NCBI RefSeq assembly: GCF_000494755.1
Contig: NC_022657.1
Coordinates: 3,510,001 to 3,574,000, forward strand
Reading direction: 5' to 3'
Length of the DNA: 64,000 bases
From: Amorphoplanes friuliensis DSM 7358
GTDB taxonomy: Bacteria > Actinomycetota > Actinomycetes > Mycobacteriales > Micromonosporaceae
The position numbers were made by a program, and so were the translations under genes. Positions within the stretch are counted from its first letter, which is position 1, and each line of letters begins with the position of its first letter. A model generated the notes under the pieces. That model made no database searches. It was not told the origin of the DNA and saw only the letters and a program-made list of their open reading frames with translations. Positions 51,593 through 61,217 of this stretch are shown here, piece by piece.

Positions 51593-52456
51593 ATGCGCAA
51601 ACTGGCCGGCCTGATGGCCGCCGCACTGCTCGCCGCTCTGGTGCCCGCTTCGGCGGCCCGGGCGGCCGAGCCGAAAAATCTGCAGGTCATGTCGTGGAAC
51701 ATGTGCGGCTCCCAGAATCCGAGCTGGGGGTGCGCGACCCACGGCGGGCCGCAGGACAAGATCAATGTGGTGAAGTACCACGTCGAGACCAACTTCGTGC
51801 AGGCCGCGCTGCTGCAGGAGGTCTGCGAGAACGACCTCACGGCCCTGATGAGCCAGCTCGGCAGCGGGTGGAGCAAGGCGTTCCAGCCGTACCAGTACTC
51901 GTCGGACGGTGTCCGCCGCAACAACACCTGCGGCGGAACGCGGACCGACCGGATCGGCACGGCCATCGTGATCAAGGCGGGGCTGGCGGACGCGCGGGCG
52001 TACGAGATCGAGCAGTCCTGGACCGGTCAGGCCCGGCCGTTCCACTGCGCGACCGCGACGTACTGGGGTGCCCGCCTGTGCAACGTGCACCTCTCGCCGA
52101 AGGGCAACAACCCCGACCACCCCGACTGGGACTATGCGGACGACCAGATGACCGACATCGCGGCGATCGTGGCGGGCTACCCGACGCTGGTCATGGGTGG
52201 TGACTTCAACGTCTCGCCGCCCGACAAGCCCGGTAACGCCCGTGCCTGGGTCTGGCGCGACGGCCCCTACAACGCCGGTTACCGCGAGTGCGACCAGGAG
52301 GGCGACGTGCGCGACGGCCGCCCCACCATCGGCGACCCGGTCACCGGCACCAAGATCGACTACATCTTCAGCACCGAGACCAAGCGCTGGTGCGCGGTGG
52401 GCGACTCGGCCTACTCGGACCACAACGTCGTGATCTACAGCGTCGCGGTGGCCTGA
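51593..52456 (+). CDS. Secreted endonuclease/exonuclease/phosphatase (EEP) family protein
   Basis: A 287-aa secreted EEP-fold protein. ATG 51593 is preferred (ACGGGGA about eight bases upstream; GTG 51566 would add nine residues). The signal peptide ends near AARAAEP. Catalytic motifs are VMSWNMCG (Asn), LLQEVCEND (metal Glu), NVHLSP, GGDFNVSP, KIDYIF and YSDHNVV (His). Extracellular DNase or phosphodiesterase activity is expected. Several Cys residues fit a disulfide-stabilised exoprotein. Confidence 0.88.
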   Translation: MRKLAGLMAAALLAALVPASAARAAEPKNLQVMSWNMCGSQNPSWGCATHGGPQDKINVVKYHVETNFVQAALLQEVCENDLTALMSQLGSGWSKAFQPYQYSSDGVRRNNTCGGTRTDRIGTAIVIKAGLADARAYEIEQSWTGQARPFHCATATYWGARLCNVHLSPKGNNPDHPDWDYADDQMTDIAAIVAGYPTLVMGGDFNVSPPDKPGNARAWVWRDGPYNAGYRECDQEGDVRDGRPTIGDPVTGTKIDYIFSTETKRWCAVGDSAYSDHNVVIYSVAVA

Positions 52457-52465
52457 CGGATCCCG

Positions 52466-52506
52466 GACGCCGGCTGTCCACCCCGAGCGGGAGGGCGGCC
52501 GGCGTC
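52466..52506. terminator. Hairpin terminator between convergent genes
   Basis: GACGCCGGC (52466-52474) and GCCGGCGTC (52498-52506) form a nine-base stem; the 23-base loop contains a weaker CCC/GGG pairing. It overlaps the stop of the minus-strand membrane protein and follows the EEP gene. Confidence 0.7.
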
Positions 52507-53224
52507 ACTGTTCCGGCAGTCGCAACCCGAAGCCGTGGAAGGGCTCCAGTGCCACGCAGACCAGCGTGAGCGCCACGGAGACCACCACGCTCGCCAGCGC
52601 GGCCCGGCGCAGTCCTCGTGTCGGTGCCGCCCCGACGGCCACCACACCGGCCGCCCAGGGCAGCGACCACCACAGCGCGAACTGCCCGATGGCCGGCAGC
52701 CCGGACAGGTGCAGGTTGGCGCGCAGCAGGGCGGGGAGCAGGATCGCGACCGCGGCCCCGGCGACCAGTGCGACCGGCTGCGAGCGCAGCCGCTGGTTCC
52801 GGCAGGTGGCGTGGCGGTAGAGCACCGCGCTCGCCACGATCACACCGGTGCCGAGGACGGCGATCAGCAGGGCCAGCCGTGAGCCGGCGTACCCGCGTTC
52901 CCAGCTGGAGTAGTCGACACCGGCGAAGTTGCGCCAGTCGTGCGAGGCCACCACCGCGATGCCGGTCACCTGGAGGCCGTTGACCCCGCCGATCACCGCG
53001 GCGACACCGGCAGCGGTGGGACGGCAGGCGGCCACCAGACCCGCGACACCGATCGTGACGAGCGCCGGCAGCATCATCAACGGGTACACGGTGTCGGCCG
53101 AGCGGTCGGACGAGCTTTCCGGCAGGGCCAGCACTCCGGCGATCGCGGCGGCCAGCACCGTGACCAGGAGGCCTGTCCACCGGACCGGCGTGGTGACACT
53201 GAGACGGCCCACGTCCCTGATCAA
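52505..53224 (-). CDS. Hypothetical multi-pass membrane protein (239 aa)
   Basis: About six membrane helices with short loops (for example WTGLLVTVLAAAIAGVLALP, MLPALVTIGVAGLVAA, LALLIAVLGTGVIVASAVLY, VALVAGAAVAILLPALL). The start is probably TTG 53224 or GTG 53212. I do not recognise a family. It lies 29 bases after the DUF1501 stop on the same strand and may be the last gene of that operon. Confidence 0.72.
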   Translation of the reverse strand: MIRDVGRLSVTTPVRWTGLLVTVLAAAIAGVLALPESSSDRSADTVYPLMMLPALVTIGVAGLVAACRPTAAGVAAVIGGVNGLQVTGIAVVASHDWRNFAGVDYSSWERGYAGSRLALLIAVLGTGVIVASAVLYRHATCRNQRLRSQPVALVAGAAVAILLPALLRANLHLSGLPAIGQFALWWSLPWAAGVVAVGAAPTRGLRRAALASVVVSVALTLVCVALEPFHGFGLRLPEQ

Positions 53225-53253
53225 CGACTCCGCGGCGCTCAGGTCACTGCCGG

Positions 53254-54516
53254 TCAGCGGGCGCGGACCACCCCGGAGGTGGTGTTGCGGACGTTCGGGA
53301 AGACCGAGCGGGTGTTCTTCAGGCCGCAGCGTTTCTGCAGGATCTCGCCGATGACCGCGCGGTAGTCGGTGGTCACCGCGAGGTCGCCGTCGACAAGGTG
53401 GCGTTCGCCCAGACCGGGCCAGCGGCCGTGCACCTTGCCACCGGCCACGCCCCCGCCGAGCAGCAGCATCGCGTTGCCGTAACCGTGGTCGAGCCCGCCG
53501 GAGCCGTTCTGGCGGACGCGGCGGCCGAACTCGCTGACCGTCACGACCGTGACCCGCTGCATCCCCGTCTTGCCGAGGTCGGTGGCGAACGCGGCGAGGG
53601 CGGCGGCGAGCTGGGCCAGCTTGTCGTGCATGCGCTTGCCGGGTACGGCCAGGCCGACGTTCTCGTGCATGTCCCAGTCACCCGAGTCGATGCACGCGCT
53701 CATCAGGCCGGCCTTGCCCTTGATCAGGCGGGCGACGTCCCGCAGCGCCTTGCCGAGGGTGTCGTCGGGGTACTTCGCGCCGTTCGCCGGCTGGTACGCC
53801 TTGGCCGCCAGCGCCTTCGTGGTGGCGAGCGACGACGTGACCTGACCCGCCGCCTGGCTCAGGACGGCAGGCGCACCCGCGTAGAGCGCCGACAGGGTCG
53901 CCGCCATCGGCTGGTTGTCCTGGTCGCCGAACAGGCTGAAGTCGTCGAGGCTGCGCATGCCCAGCGCGGGGGCGGGACCAGCCATCACCCGGGCGGGCAT
54001 CGGGCTGCCGAGCGACACCCCGTTGAAGGGGCTCGCCGCACCGAGGCCGCCGAGCATCCGGTCGAGCCAGCCCGTCCGCAGCGAGGTGCCGGGCGCGGCG
54101 CGTTCCAGCTCCTCCATCGCGGAGAAGTGGGACCGGTTGGGAGCGGGCTGGCCGACGGCCTGGACCGCGCCGAACGTCCGGGCCTTCCAGAACGGCAGCA
54201 GCGGCGCGAGCGCGGGGTGCAGGCCGAAGCGGGTGTCACCGCCGATCAGGCGGGACTTGGCGACGGCGATGTCGGGTCGCGCGGCGTAGTAGCCGGGGTC
54301 GCCGGCGGGCACGATGGCCGAGAGACCGTCGAAGCCTCCGCGCAGCGACAGCAGGACGATCGTGTCACCGGTGTACTTGCCGGCCGCGAAGGCCAGCTGG
54401 GTGGAGAGCTGGTCACCGGCGAGGCCGGCCAGAGCGCCGGCGGCCGCCGCGCCCAGGATCCCGCGGCGGGTCACGGTCGGCGGGCAGTCGCAATCGGTAC
54501 GGGTCATCGTCGTCAC
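53254..54516 (-). CDS. DUF1501 family secreted protein (sulfatase-like fold), Tat substrate
   Basis: A 420-aa protein. N-terminal TRRGILGAAAAGALAGL is a twin-arginine signal. The mature part has LSLRGGFDGLSAIVPAGD (about 45-62) and VTVSEFGRRVRQNGSGGLDHGYGN, the DUF1501 hallmarks, with a His/Asp-rich putative metal site and an alkaline-phosphatase-like fold. GTG 54516 overlaps the stop of the DUF1800 gene. DUF1800 and DUF1501 proteins occur side by side in many bacteria and are thought to act together outside the membrane; their function is not known. Confidence 0.88.
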   Translation of the reverse strand: MTTMTRTDCDCPPTVTRRGILGAAAAGALAGLAGDQLSTQLAFAAGKYTGDTIVLLSLRGGFDGLSAIVPAGDPGYYAARPDIAVAKSRLIGGDTRFGLHPALAPLLPFWKARTFGAVQAVGQPAPNRSHFSAMEELERAAPGTSLRTGWLDRMLGGLGAASPFNGVSLGSPMPARVMAGPAPALGMRSLDDFSLFGDQDNQPMAATLSALYAGAPAVLSQAAGQVTSSLATTKALAAKAYQPANGAKYPDDTLGKALRDVARLIKGKAGLMSACIDSGDWDMHENVGLAVPGKRMHDKLAQLAAALAAFATDLGKTGMQRVTVVTVSEFGRRVRQNGSGGLDHGYGNAMLLLGGGVAGGKVHGRWPGLGERHLVDGDLAVTTDYRAVIGEILQKRCGLKNTRSVFPNVRNTTSGVVRAR

Positions 54517-56066
54517 CTCACCGCGAAGAAGGGGGAGTTCAGGATCAGGGCCACGAGCTGGGGCAGCCGCCAGCCGACGGCGGCGTCGGCCGGCTTCAGG
54601 ACCGTGGCTGAGGTCTTCCCGAAGAACGCCGCCAGCGCCGTCGTGTGCGCGGCGGGCAATGTCCGGCCGAGCAACCGTCGTGCCAGGGCGTCGATCAGCG
54701 CGCCGTAGGTCGCGGGCAGCTCACCGATGAGCTCCTGCGCCAGGTTCGCCGGCCGCTGGAACTCCTTGGGGCGGTACCCGGCGACGATGTTGAGGTGCGC
54801 GTTCCACTTGGCGAGCAGGCCACCGGGTGAGGTCCAGGCCGAGGCGACGTCGGGAAAGCCGTTCGGCGGCGCCCAGGACATCGGGGCGTGCCCGAGCGAG
54901 CCGATCAGCCAGTACAGCGACTCGATGCCGGCGGTCCCGGACGCGTCCGGCCCGTAGCCGACCGTGCGGACCGTGGCGACGATGTCCTCGTACGGCGTGC
55001 GGATCTTCTTGCCGACGGACTCGCGGAACTCGGCCGAGGTGAACAGCGCCCGCAGCACCGGCGCGATCGCCGAGCCGTGGTCGAGATAGACCTTCGCCAG
55101 CCTGGTCACGAGCGAGGCGGGCGGGGTGTCGGCGACGAAGCGCACGACCAGTTTGGTGGCGAGGTGCCGTGCGGTCGCCGGGTGCAGGGCCAGGTAGTCC
55201 AGCAGCTCCAGCGCCGCCGCCTCACCACCCGCGGCGGTCACGTTCGCGTGCCGGAACTTCAGCACGGTGACCGGCCCGGTGGCGTGGGAGTTGGGGCTGA
55301 ACTTGTAGAGGCCGGTGTCCCAGTCGACGGTCAGGCCGGTGAGCATCCGGGCGGCGTTCCTGACGTCGGACTCCGAGTAGCCCAGCCCGACCGTGTGCAG
55401 CTCGAGCAGCTCCCGGCCGTAGTTCTCGTTCGGCGCGGCACGCGTGGAGAAGCGGTTGTCGAGGTAGGTCAGCATCGCCGGGTGCCGGGCACTGGCCTTG
55501 AGCATGTCGGCGAAGCGGCCCAGGGCGTACGGGCGGATCACGGCCCGGTCGTAGTCGTGCCGGTTGTCCCAGACGTCGGCGGACGGGTTGGTCACGTTGA
55601 GGTGGTTCGACCAGAAGTCGACCATGACCTCGAAGAGCTGGCGCTCGCTCCAGATGGCCCGGCTGGTGGTGGCGAAGCCCAGCTGGAGCATGGTGTCCCA
55701 GCCGTACCGCTGGGTGCCGGCCGCGACGCGGGACCGCAGCTCGCTGATCGACAGCGCGGTCAGCGGGAAACGCGTCAGCAGCGCGTCGCAGTCCGCGTCG
55801 GCGATGCCGGACGGGTCGAGCTGCCGGTCGAGCCAGGCCGCGGTGCCGAGCTCACGGATCTCGGCGAGCGAGGCCGGGGTCGGACCGTAGGTGGCCCGGC
55901 GCAGCAGGTGCAACTGCTGATCGGTGCTGACGTAGTAGCTGCCCGGACGGACCGTGGCGGCGTCGGCGGCCGCGGCCGGCACAGCCACGGCGGCGGTCAC
56001 GCCGGCGGCACCGCCCAGGACACGGCGGCGGCTGACAGGAGTCTTCGGAAATGCCCTCACGGACAC
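54513..56066 (-). CDS. DUF1800 family secreted protein, Tat substrate
   Basis: A 517-aa protein. The start is GTG 56066, with a twin-arginine signal SRRRVLGGAAGVTAAVAVP. The body has LHLLRRATYGPTPASLAEI (about 55), MVDFWSNHLNV (about 150), NYGRELLELHTVGLGYSE (about 215) and NGFPDVASAWTSP, all typical DUF1800 segments. It is helical, probably extracellular, and co-translated with DUF1501. It begins 46 bases after the dehydrogenase stop, so it may belong to the polysaccharide operon. Confidence 0.88.
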   Translation of the reverse strand: MSVRAFPKTPVSRRRVLGGAAGVTAAVAVPAAAADAATVRPGSYYVSTDQQLHLLRRATYGPTPASLAEIRELGTAAWLDRQLDPSGIADADCDALLTRFPLTALSISELRSRVAAGTQRYGWDTMLQLGFATTSRAIWSERQLFEVMVDFWSNHLNVTNPSADVWDNRHDYDRAVIRPYALGRFADMLKASARHPAMLTYLDNRFSTRAAPNENYGRELLELHTVGLGYSESDVRNAARMLTGLTVDWDTGLYKFSPNSHATGPVTVLKFRHANVTAAGGEAAALELLDYLALHPATARHLATKLVVRFVADTPPASLVTRLAKVYLDHGSAIAPVLRALFTSAEFRESVGKKIRTPYEDIVATVRTVGYGPDASGTAGIESLYWLIGSLGHAPMSWAPPNGFPDVASAWTSPGGLLAKWNAHLNIVAGYRPKEFQRPANLAQELIGELPATYGALIDALARRLLGRTLPAAHTTALAAFFGKTSATVLKPADAAVGWRLPQLVALILNSPFFAVR

Positions 56067-56111
56067 CTGTTCGACCCGGCGCGGAAGCGACTTCGGGGTA
56101 CCGCGTGATGG

Positions 56112-57554
56112 CTACCCAGCCGCAACCGACCGGTTCGCGGGGCGGGGGATGGCGGGGCGCACCGGGCGGGGCCGCAGGTCCGTCGCGGGCTCGGCGTGGC
56201 GGCCCATGCCGCGGTAGCGCCAGCCCGCGGCGGTCCACGCCGCCACGTCGAGGCAGTTGCGGCCGTCGACGACCAGCCGGCCTGCGGCGAGCCGGCCCAG
56301 GTGCACCGGGTCGGCCGCGCTGAACTCCGGCCACTCCGTCAGCACGCAGACCAGCTCCGAGCCCCGGACCGCCTCCTCCAGACCCGGTTCGAAGATCAGG
56401 TTCGGGTGTACGCGGGCGGCGTTGCCCATGCCCTCGGGGTCGTAGACGTGGACATCGGCACCGGACGCGGACAGGGCGGCCGCGATCGCCAGCGCGGGGG
56501 AGTCCCGTACGTCGTCGGAATGGGGTTTGAAGGTCGCCCCGAGCACCGCCACGCGGGTGTTGCCGAAGTCCGGACCGGCCGGCCCGGTGGGGCAGTCGAG
56601 CAGCTCGGCGGCGCGGCGCAGCACCCGGCTGCGGCTGCGCTGATTGATCAGGTCGACCTCGTGCAGGAACCGCAGCGACTCACCGACACCCAGTTCCTGC
56701 GCCCGGGCCTGGAACGCCCGCAGGTCCTTGGGCAGGCAGCCACCGCCGAAGCCCGCCCCGGCGCGCAGGAAGCGGCTGCCGATGCGCGGATCGTGCCCGA
56801 TCGCCCGGGCCAGCTGGTCGACATCGGCCCCGGCGGCCTCGCAGACCTCCGCCATCGCGTTGATGAAGGAGATCTTGGTGGCGAGGAACGCGTTGGCAGC
56901 CACCTTGACCAGCTCGGCGGTCGCAAAATCGGTCACCACCACCGGAACCTCGCGCTGTTCGCGGGCGGCCAGATCGAGGACACCCCGGTGCGCCGCGGAC
57001 AGCATCGTGGCGGCCCAGTCGCTGCGCACACCGGCGACGATGCGGGTCGGGCGCAGGACGTCCTGCACGGCGAAGCCCTCCTGGAGGAACTCCGGCGACC
57101 AGGCGACCTCGGCCCCGAGCCCGGCCGGTGCGTGCTTGTCGACGAGGCGTTGCACCCACTCGGCCGTACCGACCGGAACGGTGGACTTGCCCACGATCAG
57201 CGCCTTGCGGGTGAGCCGGCGGGCCAGCCCGGTGACCGCCGACTCCACGTAGGACAGGTCGGCGCCGGTGTCGTCGGCGCGTTGTGGTGTCCCCACGCAC
57301 ACGAAGTGGATGTCGCCGAAGTCGGCCGTCTCGGCGTACGAGGTGGTGAAGCGCAAGCGGCCCGCGGCGAGGTTGCGGCGCAGCAGCACGCCGAGACCCG
57401 GCTCGTGGAAGGGGACCACACCGTCGGACAGCGCCGCGATCTTGGCGGTGTCGACGTCGAAGCCGAGCACCTCGTAGCCCAGCTCGGCGAAGCAGACGGC
57501 GTAGGTGGCACCCAGATAGCCGGTGCCGACGAAGGTCAGGCGGGGAAGCGTCAT
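56112..57554 (-). CDS. ugd: UDP-glucose/GDP-mannose dehydrogenase family protein
   Basis: A 480-aa NAD-dependent nucleotide-sugar dehydrogenase. The N-terminal Rossmann motif is VGTGYLGATYA, GKSTVPVGT is near residue 125, and the catalytic Cys lies in GFGGGCLPKDL (about 272). The C-terminal domain has GATFKPHSDDVRDSPAL. It likely oxidises UDP-glucose to UDP-glucuronate (or a similar pair), supplying uronic acid precursors. ATG 57554 overlaps the GT39 stop (ATGA). The symbol is by family likeness; the exact substrate is not certain. Confidence 0.9.
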   Translation of the reverse strand: MTLPRLTFVGTGYLGATYAVCFAELGYEVLGFDVDTAKIAALSDGVVPFHEPGLGVLLRRNLAAGRLRFTTSYAETADFGDIHFVCVGTPQRADDTGADLSYVESAVTGLARRLTRKALIVGKSTVPVGTAEWVQRLVDKHAPAGLGAEVAWSPEFLQEGFAVQDVLRPTRIVAGVRSDWAATMLSAAHRGVLDLAAREQREVPVVVTDFATAELVKVAANAFLATKISFINAMAEVCEAAGADVDQLARAIGHDPRIGSRFLRAGAGFGGGCLPKDLRAFQARAQELGVGESLRFLHEVDLINQRSRSRVLRRAAELLDCPTGPAGPDFGNTRVAVLGATFKPHSDDVRDSPALAIAAALSASGADVHVYDPEGMGNAARVHPNLIFEPGLEEAVRGSELVCVLTEWPEFSAADPVHLGRLAAGRLVVDGRNCLDVAAWTAAGWRYRGMGRHAEPATDLRPRPVRPAIPRPANRSVAAG

Positions 57555-59089
57555 TTCACGTCCTTGCGGTCGAGCGCGAAGATCCGGACGTTCTCGAAGG
57601 TCCGGTACGGGACGACGGTGTACGCGGTCAGCAGGAAGCCCTGCGTGGCACCGGGCATGCCGTCCATCGGCGACAGGTTCGACTGCGTGGTCGACACCAG
57701 CCAGATGCGCCCGGTGTCGCCGACGCAGAGGCCCGGGTCCGCGCACTCCTCGGCGCCGAACGTGCCGTTGGCCTGGGAGGTGCGGTGGACCAGCACGTCG
57801 CGCGGCATCGCGGCGTCCCGGGCCTCGTAGTCGAAGGCCCGGCGGCCGTTACGGGTGGAACCCGCGTAGGCGATGCCGTCACCGGGCCGGGCGGCGGCCA
57901 GCACGGCAGCGGCGGCGCCCCGGAAGTCGGGCTCGCCGTAGACCGGGCTGTGCCGGGCCGCGCGCTGCCCGGGACCGCTGACAAGAAGCATCGCGGCCAG
58001 CACCAGCAGCGCGCTCAGCGACACCGGCACCTTCGACGAGAGTCTTCCCGTGAACCGCACCAGCGAGTAGCCCACGGCGGCCGCGAGCAGGGCCCAGGCC
58101 GGCAGCGTGAAGAGCAGGTAACGGTGCAGGAACAGGTGGAACAGCGGGAAGGTGACGTAACAGAAGACCGGCGGGAAGATCGCCCACGACAGCAGCAGCA
58201 CCAGCGAACCCCGGTGCCGGGCGCCGAGCAGGACCGTCGCCAGCAGGGCTGCCGCCGTGACCACCAGCGCCACCTGCCAGGAGCCGAAGATGCGCTCGGG
58301 CAGTCCCGTCACCGCGGCGCCGTCGGCCTTGATCCAGGCGATGACACTCGCCTGGTCCGAGCCCTTGGCCGCCAGCGGCAGCGCCGCGGTCACCGCCAGG
58401 GACGCCCCGGCGATCCACCGCAGCAGCCGCAGATCACCGCTGACCCGGAACGCCCGGGCCATGAACGCCGCGTGCGCGAGCAGCACGGTCAGGGTCACGA
58501 TGTGGACCAGCCCGGCCAGGATCAGACCGGCGGCGTAGAGCAGCCACCGCCGCCAGTCCGGGCGTTCCATCGCCCGCAGCAGCAACAGCGTGGCCAGCAC
58601 GGCAAAACCGATCGCGAACGCGTACGGGCGGGCCTCCTGGCCGTACCGGGTGACGGAGGGCAGCCCGCCCAGGATCAGCCCCGCCGCCAGACCCGTCCCC
58701 GTGTCGAAGAGGCGGCGCCCGAGCAGGGCGGTGAGTGCGGCGGTCCCGGCCATCGCCAGCGCGGAGGGCAGCCGCAGGCTCGTCTCGGAGTCACCGAACA
58801 GCACGATCCAGTAGTGCATCACCACGTAGTACGGCGCCACCACCGCGTCGACGTTGACCAGCAGCTTCGACAGGTCACGGAAGCTGAGCGTCGAGGCGTA
58901 CCAGGTGGCGTACTCGTCGTTCCACATGCTGCGGGAGCCGATGCCGAGGACCGAGAGGGTCAGGGCGAGCGCCGCCGGTGGCAGGGCCAGCAGCACGGTG
59001 CTCAGCAGCGACCAGCGGCGTGGTGGGGGCTCGGCCTGCTGCGCGACGACAGGGGGGACGGGACGGGAGAGCACCTGTGTGTCAGTCAA
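57551..59089 (-). CDS. GT39/PMT-like membrane glycosyltransferase
   Basis: A 512-aa membrane protein with about 11-12 helices. The first extracytoplasmic loop has MWNDEYATWY, with the DE pair (about 54-55) typical of GT-C polyprenyl-phosphate-sugar transferases. SVTRYGQEARPYAFA follows in the next loop. A soluble C-terminal part of about 150 residues ends the protein. It transfers a lipid-linked sugar outside the membrane. TTG 59089 is preferred (AAGGGAAG upstream); it overlaps the acyltransferase stop by eight bases. Confidence 0.86.
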   Translation of the reverse strand: MTDTQVLSRPVPPVVAQQAEPPPRRWSLLSTVLLALPPAALALTLSVLGIGSRSMWNDEYATWYASTLSFRDLSKLLVNVDAVVAPYYVVMHYWIVLFGDSETSLRLPSALAMAGTAALTALLGRRLFDTGTGLAAGLILGGLPSVTRYGQEARPYAFAIGFAVLATLLLLRAMERPDWRRWLLYAAGLILAGLVHIVTLTVLLAHAAFMARAFRVSGDLRLLRWIAGASLAVTAALPLAAKGSDQASVIAWIKADGAAVTGLPERIFGSWQVALVVTAAALLATVLLGARHRGSLVLLLSWAIFPPVFCYVTFPLFHLFLHRYLLFTLPAWALLAAAVGYSLVRFTGRLSSKVPVSLSALLVLAAMLLVSGPGQRAARHSPVYGEPDFRGAAAAVLAAARPGDGIAYAGSTRNGRRAFDYEARDAAMPRDVLVHRTSQANGTFGAEECADPGLCVGDTGRIWLVSTTQSNLSPMDGMPGATQGFLLTAYTVVPYRTFENVRIFALDRKDVK

Positions 59090-61217
59090 CGTTCTTCCCT
59101 TCGGTGGCGAGCTGCTCGTCCAGCAGCCCGGCGAGGCGCTTCGCGTACACGGAGGTCAGGTGGTTGTCGTCGCGGTAGACGACGGTGCCGCCGATGACCG
59201 ACGGGCAGATCCACGGGGTGCAGAACCAGGCGGCCGTGTCGACGACCTTCGCGCCGTGGACCTGGACCAGCGCCCGGACGAACCGCTGCCGCGACAGCAG
59301 CAGCGACTTGAGCACCTCGAGGTGGCAGTCGGCGGCGACCCGCCGGGTGGCCAGGCACCCGGGGACGTCGAAGTGCGCGACCGGCGTGTCCTGCACGACG
59401 ACCGGCAGCGCGCCGCTCTCCCGCACCCGCAGGACGGTCGACGCCCACGCCTCGGCCCAGTCCTGGTCCGGACCCGCGGTGACCTTCACGTCGAGCGGGC
59501 TCGCCTCACGGTTGCGGCCCGACATGACCACCATCGCCGGCCGCAGCTGCCGGATCCGGGCCAGCGCCCGCTCCCGCCACCGGTCACATTCCGTGTACGG
59601 CCCGACGCGGTTCACCCCGCCGACCGTGCCCCGGGCGGGCCCGCAATCGGTCTTGGTGAACACCGCGAGCCGCCACCCGTGCTTGCGTGCCACCACGTCG
59701 AGCGCACCGAACCACTGCTGGGCGTGCGAGTCGCCGAAGAGGACAACCAGCTTGCCGCCGTCCGCGACGCCGAGCTTCTCGCAGCCGCGGGCGATCGCCG
59801 GGGACACCAGCTCCTCCTTGAGCGACGCCAGGCAACCACCGTCCCGCGGAACGCTTGTCACCGCCTCGTCCAGGGACGGCGTGAGGGTGGCCGGCAGGGT
59901 CCGCCGGGTGCTGTCGGCGCGGATGATCCGCTGCAACTGCGCCAGGCCGACCTGACCGGACGCCAGCACCCGCACCGGGTCGAACGCCGCGGCCTTCGGC
60001 GCCGGCGGCGCGGGGACGGGCAGCGCGGCCAGGACCACGGCCAGACCGGCGGTCACCGCGGTCAGCACGCCGCCGAGGACCAGGGTGCTGCCGGGCCGGG
60101 CCCGCAGAACGCTGTTGAGGCGGATCCTGTTCTCCACCGCGGCCGTCGACATCGCCGCCGGCACCAGGGCCCCGGCCACCAGGGCCAGCCGTTCCGGCAC
60201 GGAGAGCGGGTGCCCGAGCACGTACGGCGCGAGCACCAGGACCGGCCAGTGCCACAGGTACCAGGCGAACGACACGCGGCCCAGCTCCTGCACCGGCCGC
60301 AGTCGCAGCAACCGCCGGGCGCCGAGTGCCGGGCGGGCACAGCCTCCCCCGATCAGCAGCGCCGAGCCCGCGACCGCGAGCAGTGCCGCGTACACACCGG
60401 GGACGGGCGCGTCGTCGTAGGTGGCCACCGCGACACCGACAACCGCGAGTCCCAGCCAGGTCAGCACGGCGGCCGTCCGGGAGCCGAGCCGTGCGAGCCG
60501 GACCGCGCCGAGGGCGACCAGCGCGCCGAGCCCGAACTCCCAGGCCCGCGCGGGCAGACCGTAGAACGCCCAGAGCTGACCGGTGGCCGCCTGCCACACG
60601 CACAGGCCGAAGGAGGCGCCCGTCAGCGCCACCAGCACGACGGCCACCGAGACCCGGCTCGGCCGGCCGCGGCGGGCCCAGCTCAGCGCGACCACGACCA
60701 GCAGCAGGGGCCAGACCAGAGAGAACTGCGCGGCCAGGGCCAGCGACCAGAAGTGCTGCAGCGGTGCCGGATCTGCCACGCCGCCGTCCTGCAGGACCAG
60801 CCGGACGTTCATCGTGGACGTCAGCGCGGCGGCGGAGTCCCAGGAGATCGCCGGGCGTACCGCTGCGGGCATCCAGTGCCAGCAGGCGGCGAGCGTGCCG
60901 GCCACGACCACCGCGGAGGCGGGCAGTAGCCGCGTCATCCGCCGGGCGTAGAAGCGGCGCAGCGAGAGGCGCCCGGTTCGCTCGAGCTCCCGGACGATCC
61001 CGCCGGTGAGGAGAAACCCGGAGATGACGAAGAAGACGTCGATCCCGACGCCGCCACCCGCGAGGCCGGTGCCGGCCTGACCGGCGACCAGCAGGAGCAC
61101 GGCGACGGCCCGCAGACCGGCGACGTCCCGGCGGAACACGGGTGCCTCCGGGGGTGCAGCCTGCATCGGCGGCGGCAGAGCAGTGGCGGCGGCGTACGTC
61201 ATCGTCGAGGTGCTCAT
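59082..61217 (-). CDS. OafA/YrhL-type acyltransferase with C-terminal SGNH domain
   Basis: A 711-aa protein. The first 400 residues form an acyltransferase-3 membrane domain (FRRDVAGLRAVAVLLLV, GIDVFFVISGFLLTGGIVRE, then WYLWHWPVLVLAPYVL). The C-terminal part is an SGNH hydrolase-like domain with GDSHAQQW (about 494, nucleophile Ser) and DDNHLT (about 683, Asp/His). Such two-domain enzymes add acetyl or other acyl groups to extracellular polysaccharides or peptidoglycan. ATG 61217 overlaps the GT2 stop (ATGA). Confidence 0.9.
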   Translation of the reverse strand: MSTSTMTYAAATALPPPMQAAPPEAPVFRRDVAGLRAVAVLLLVAGQAGTGLAGGGVGIDVFFVISGFLLTGGIVRELERTGRLSLRRFYARRMTRLLPASAVVVAGTLAACWHWMPAAVRPAISWDSAAALTSTMNVRLVLQDGGVADPAPLQHFWSLALAAQFSLVWPLLLVVVALSWARRGRPSRVSVAVVLVALTGASFGLCVWQAATGQLWAFYGLPARAWEFGLGALVALGAVRLARLGSRTAAVLTWLGLAVVGVAVATYDDAPVPGVYAALLAVAGSALLIGGGCARPALGARRLLRLRPVQELGRVSFAWYLWHWPVLVLAPYVLGHPLSVPERLALVAGALVPAAMSTAAVENRIRLNSVLRARPGSTLVLGGVLTAVTAGLAVVLAALPVPAPPAPKAAAFDPVRVLASGQVGLAQLQRIIRADSTRRTLPATLTPSLDEAVTSVPRDGGCLASLKEELVSPAIARGCEKLGVADGGKLVVLFGDSHAQQWFGALDVVARKHGWRLAVFTKTDCGPARGTVGGVNRVGPYTECDRWRERALARIRQLRPAMVVMSGRNREASPLDVKVTAGPDQDWAEAWASTVLRVRESGALPVVVQDTPVAHFDVPGCLATRRVAADCHLEVLKSLLLSRQRFVRALVQVHGAKVVDTAAWFCTPWICPSVIGGTVVYRDDNHLTSVYAKRLAGLLDEQLATEGKNVD